A DNA stretch of 20,339 nucleotides, from assembly GCA_900545085.1 (NCBI GenBank), contig UQXU01000025.1:1-20339 (forward strand), given 5' to 3'. Below, one piece after another: positions 17,613-20,339 of the stretch. The notes below the pieces were generated by a model. That model was given only the letters and a program-made list of their open reading frames with translations. It had not been told where the DNA came from and made no database searches. The stretch is from an uncultured Eubacteriales bacterium. Lineage in GTDB: Bacteria > Bacillota > Clostridia > Christensenellales > Christensenellaceae. The translations under genes and the position numbers were made by a program. Every line of letters begins with the position of its first letter. Positions within the stretch are counted from its first letter, which is position 1.

Positions 17613-18488
17613 ATGAACAGCATGACGGGTTTTGGCAGAGCAACTGTTGAGAAACTGGGACATAACATTACTGTAGAAATAAAAACCGTAAATCACAGGT
17701 TTCTCGACTTTAATATTCGTATGCCGAGAGCGATGCTGTTTTTGGAAGACGACATTCGCAATGCAATAAAATCGCACTTGTTCAGAGGAAGGGTGGATGC
17801 TTTCATCAGTTACAAGGCTGTCGGAGACAGCGCCAGAAAGGTCAGCCTGGATGCGAGTCTGCTGGCAGGATATATGGAAGCAAGTGCAGAAATATCACAG
17901 CGAACAGGAATTGCGAACGATCTCAGCATGATAGACGTTATGCGCCTGCCGGATGTGCTGTCGTTTGAAGACGAACCTGCGGATGAGGAAGAGCTGAAAG
18001 AAGTGCTTCTCGAAGCGGTGAACGCGGCGGTCGGCGATCTGAAAGAGGCGCGCGCCGCCGAAGGCAAGCGCATGGCGGAGGACATACTCTCCCGCGGAAA
18101 GAAGCTGGAGGGCATAACGGCAAAGATAAAAGAGCGCGAGCCTGTTGTCGTTGAGGAATACAAGCAGAAGCTGGCGGCGCGTCTTGGAGAATTTGCCAAG
18201 GAGACAGATCTGGACGTGAACCGCTTTAATGCAGAGATACTCTATTTTGCGGATAGATGCGCCATAGCGGAGGAGACGGTCAGATTAGACAGCCACCTCA
18301 TACGCTTGAAAGAGATAATCTCAGGCGAAGGAGCTTCGGGCAGAGCGCTTGATTTCTTGGTGCAGGAGCTTAATAGAGAATATAACACTATAGGTTCCAA
18401 ATCGTCTGACGTACAGATAACAGATTACGTGCTCGAAGCGAAGGGCGAAGTCGAAAAGATCCGCGAGCAAGTGCAGAACATAGAGTAG
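17613..18488 (+). CDS. yicC: YicC family protein (putative endoribonuclease)
   Basis: This 291-residue protein begins with the family hallmark MNSMTGFGRA and ends with VEKIREQVQNIE, so it is complete. The N-terminal YicC domain covers about residues 1-155 and the C-terminal DUF1732 domain about 205-291. E. coli YicC has been linked to RNA decay as an endoribonuclease, and the B. subtilis homologue is YloC. GGAGG (17600-17604) lies 8 nt upstream of the start. It heads the order yicC-remA-gmk-rpoZ-coaBC, which matches the yloC-ylzA-gmk-rpoZ-yloI order of Bacillus. Confidence 0.93.
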   Translation: MNSMTGFGRATVEKLGHNITVEIKTVNHRFLDFNIRMPRAMLFLEDDIRNAIKSHLFRGRVDAFISYKAVGDSARKVSLDASLLAGYMEASAEISQRTGIANDLSMIDVMRLPDVLSFEDEPADEEELKEVLLEAVNAAVGDLKEARAAEGKRMAEDILSRGKKLEGITAKIKEREPVVVEEYKQKLAARLGEFAKETDLDVNRFNAEILYFADRCAIAEETVRLDSHLIRLKEIISGEGASGRALDFLVQELNREYNTIGSKSSDVQITDYVLEAKGEVEKIREQVQNIE

Positions 18489-18495
18489 GTGACAG

Positions 18496-18753
18496 ATGAA
18501 ACTGGTCAACATAGGATTCGGCAGCATGGTTCAGGGAGAGAGAATAGTCGCAATAGTCAGTCCGGAATCAGCTCCCATAAAAAGGCTGGTGCAGGAAGCG
18601 CGCGCAGGCGGCAGGCTGATAGACGCGACGTATGGCAGAAAAATGCGCGCAGTTCTCATAATGGACAGCGAGCATGTTATCTCATCCGCGCTTCAGCCTG
18701 AGACAATCGCGGGCAGATTATCTGCGCCGGCGGGCGAGTGCGCCGAATTTTAA
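18496..18753 (+). CDS. remA: RemA family extracellular matrix regulator (DUF370)
   Basis: This 85-residue protein has the DUF370/RemA layout from [12 protein letters not shown] through the [16 protein letters not shown] block. In B. subtilis RemA (YlzA) is a DNA-binding activator of biofilm matrix genes that assembles into ring-like oligomers. In Clostridia its targets are less well known, so only the family is certain. The start codon lies 7 nt after the yicC stop. The ribosome binding site AGGTGA (18487-18492) overlaps that stop, which suggests translational coupling. The last ten or so residues, rich in Ala and Gly, are variable in the family. Confidence 0.93.
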   Translation: MKLVNIGFGSMVQGERIVAIVSPESAPIKRLVQEARAGGRLIDATYGRKMRAVLIMDSEHVISSALQPETIAGRLSAPAGECAEF

Positions 18754-18793
18754 ATGTTTTTATTCGGTTATATCTAAGAGAGGGAATATCATA

Positions 18794-19369
18794 ATGACTG
18801 AGGAATGCGTAAAAGGGAATCTGTATATAGTATCAGGTCCGTCAGGAGCGGGCAAAGGCACTATAGTAAAAAGACTGCTGGAGATAGACGACACGGTGGC
18901 TTTGAGTATATCATGTACTACTCGCGCTCCCAGAAACCATGAGACAGACGGAGTGCATTACTATTTTCTGTCAAAGCAGGAATTTGAGGACATGATAGCC
19001 AAAGGTGAGTTTTTGGAATATGCGGATGTGTTCGGCAACTACTACGGCACGCCTCTGCCGAAGGTGGAGGAGCGCCTGGCTGAGGGTAAAAACGTACTCT
19101 TGGAGATAGATGTAGTCGGGGCTATGCTCGTTAAAGATAAAAGACCGGATGCAAAGCTTATATTCATAATGCCGCCGTCCTTTGAGGAGCTGGAACGCAG
19201 ACTCAGAGGCCGCCGGACAGAATCTGAAGAACAGATAAAGACGCGCCTCTCTAAAGCTCAGGCTGAGATGAACAGAAGCGATGAGTACGATTACGTCGTG
19301 CTGAACGACGAAGTGGAGACTGCGGCGCAGAAGATAAAAGCAATAATACAGGAAAACTATGGAAAGTGA
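18794..19369 (+). CDS. gmk: Guanylate kinase
   Basis: Gmk converts GMP and ATP to GDP and ADP in the cytoplasm, linking purine salvage to GTP and the stringent response. The 191-residue product has the P-loop GPSGAGKGT (15-23, with K21), the GMP-binding TTRAPRNHETDGVHYYF region and the lid region around RLRGRRTESEEQI. I chose ATG 18794 because it gives the normal length with the P-loop near the N-terminus. The in-frame ATG at 18674 would lie within remA and add about 40 foreign residues. A purine-rich AAGAGAGGG sits about 10 nt upstream. It is 40 nt from remA and 14 nt from rpoZ. Confidence 0.96.
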   Translation: MTEECVKGNLYIVSGPSGAGKGTIVKRLLEIDDTVALSISCTTRAPRNHETDGVHYYFLSKQEFEDMIAKGEFLEYADVFGNYYGTPLPKVEERLAEGKNVLLEIDVVGAMLVKDKRPDAKLIFIMPPSFEELERRLRGRRTESEEQIKTRLSKAQAEMNRSDEYDYVVLNDEVETAAQKIKAIIQENYGK

Positions 19370-19383
19370 GAGGAGATTGACAA

Positions 19384-19578
19384 ATGATTGTACCCGAACT
19401 CGATAAAATTCTGGAAAAGGTAGATTGCAGATATACTCTCGTAGTAGAAGTGGCGAAAAGAGCGCGCCAGCTGGTTCAAGGCGCTCAGCCGCTGACTGAC
19501 GAGCCCGATGAGAATCCCGTATCTCAGGCAGTAGAAGAAATATACAACGATAAGGTTACATACGTAAGACAGATATGA
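19384..19578 (+). CDS. rpoZ: RNA polymerase omega subunit
   Basis: Omega helps to fold and hold beta-prime in the RNA polymerase core. This 64-residue protein matches the usual size, and CRYTLVVEVAKRARQLVQGA is the conserved omega core. The C-terminal VSQAVEEIYNDKVTYV is also typical of Firmicute omega. AGGAG (19371-19375) is 8 nt from the start. Its stop codon overlaps the start of coaBC in an ATGA. Confidence 0.92.
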   Translation: MIVPELDKILEKVDCRYTLVVEVAKRARQLVQGAQPLTDEPDENPVSQAVEEIYNDKVTYVRQI

Positions 19579-20339
19579 TAGGTAAAAATATAGTCCTTTG
19601 CGTTTGTGGAGGAATTGCGGCGTATAAATCTGCGTCTCTCGCGAGCAAGCTGGTGAAGATGGGCGCGGAGGTGTTTGTATGTATGACAGAGAGCGCGCAA
19701 AAATTTATTTCGCCGCTTACTTTTGAAACGCTCACTAAACATGCGGTCATAACGGATACCTTCGATAGATCTACGCCATATGAAGTTTCTCATATATCGT
19801 TGGCAAAGCGCGCCGACGCTGTTGTGATCGCGCCGGCGACGGCTAATATAATCGCAAAGACAGCATGCGGAATAGCTGACGATTACATAACGACTATGCT
19901 GCTCGCGACCAAGGCTCCCACGCTTTATGTGCCGTCGATGAATACGGCTATGCTTGAGAACGGCATAACGCAGAGAAATATCAGAACGCTCGCTGAATTT
20001 GGCAAACATTTCGCAGAGAGCGATTCCGGACTTTTGGCGTGCGGAGATGTGGGGAAAGGCAGATATCCGGACGAGGAAGTAATAATAGAAAAGCTGGAAA
20101 GCATTATGGCAAAGCGCGACCTGGAAGGGCTTAACGTGCTGGTAACGGCAGGCCCTACTACAGAACGCATAGATGCCGTGCGCTATCTGACAAACCGCTC
20201 CACGGGAAAGATGGGCTACAGCATAGCAAAAGCAGCCGCCATGAGAGGAGCGAATGTGACGCTGGTTTCGGGCAGACGGTTTGAAAGATACCCTGCCGGA
20301 GTGAATGTCGTAGACGTGGACAGCGCGCAGGATATGTAC
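19575..20339 (+). CDS. coaBC: Bifunctional CoaBC (Dfp), 3' end outside window
   Basis: CoaBC joins cysteine to 4'-phosphopantothenate (CoaB) and decarboxylates the product to 4'-phosphopantetheine (CoaC, an FMN enzyme) in coenzyme A synthesis. The 255 codons present cover all of the CoaC half: GGIAAYKS near the N-terminus, the catalytic H73 in SHISLAK, IAPATANIIAK, PSMN (120-123) and the active-site C156 in LLACGDVGKGR. The start of the CoaB half is also present, with VTAGPTTERIDAVRYLTN and K212 in STGKMGY. PSMNTAML replaces the usual PxMNxxMW, with Leu for Trp. The open frame runs to the window end with no stop. The start overlaps the rpoZ stop, so translation is probably coupled; the ribosome binding site is weak. 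Confidence 0.94.
   Translation, partial: MIGKNIVLCVCGGIAAYKSASLASKLVKMGAEVFVCMTESAQKFISPLTFETLTKHAVITDTFDRSTPYEVSHISLAKRADAVVIAPATANIIAKTACGIADDYITTMLLATKAPTLYVPSMNTAMLENGITQRNIRTLAEFGKHFAESDSGLLACGDVGKGRYPDEEVIIEKLESIMAKRDLEGLNVLVTAGPTTERIDAVRYLTNRSTGKMGYSIAKAAAMRGANVTLVSGRRFERYPAGVNVVDVDSAQDMY

Overview
The window looks like chromosomal DNA of an endospore-forming member of the Bacillota, most likely class Clostridia. The evidence is a full-length spoIIE behind a Spo0A-type promoter, a PdaB-like spore deacetylase, a clostridial-style two-OB-fold SSB-like protein, and two gene strings with the order known from Bacillus and Clostridium: yerC-pcrA-ligA and yicC-remA-gmk-rpoZ-coaBC. Every gene I can support lies on the + strand. 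ATA is very frequent as an isoleucine codon. I saw no IS element, phage gene, CRISPR array, tRNA or rRNA. This is mainly a core-genome region, and I did not find a clearly new multi-gene system.

Layout. Positions 1-95 hold a chain of small hairpins. Next come an MFS transporter (96-1256) and a separately promoted pair: murG (1339-2430) and an unusual HEAT-repeat/THUMP-like/methyltransferase fusion (2447-4018). After a terminator, spoIIE (4298-6643) has its own promoter with a Spo0A box and an atypically long 21-nt spacer, as reported for B. subtilis spoIIE. A strong terminator and a new promoter lead into two overlapping genes for a type IIA topoisomerase (6984-8945 and 8942-11419). Its subunit A lacks a GyrA box at the usual place, so topoisomerase IV is the better reading, although subunit B carries GyrB-like signatures. 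After another terminator come the PdaB-like deacetylase and the SSB-like gene (11551-12877). The promoter at 12914-12942 probably drives yerC, pcrA and ligA (12987-17462). The last block (17613 to the window end) is yicC, remA, gmk, rpoZ and a coaBC cut off by the edge.

How the genes relate. Most serve central processes: lipid II synthesis (MurG), DNA topology, repair and ligation (ParE/ParC-like, PcrA, LigA, SSB-like), RNA modification or turnover (methyltransferase, YicC), transcription (omega), GMP kinase and coenzyme A synthesis. SpoIIE, the PdaB-like protein and perhaps RemA connect the region to sporulation or surface development. The points most worth checking are the domain fusion at 2447-4018, the spoIIE promoter, the identity of the topoisomerase pair, and the altered catalytic residues of the deacetylase.
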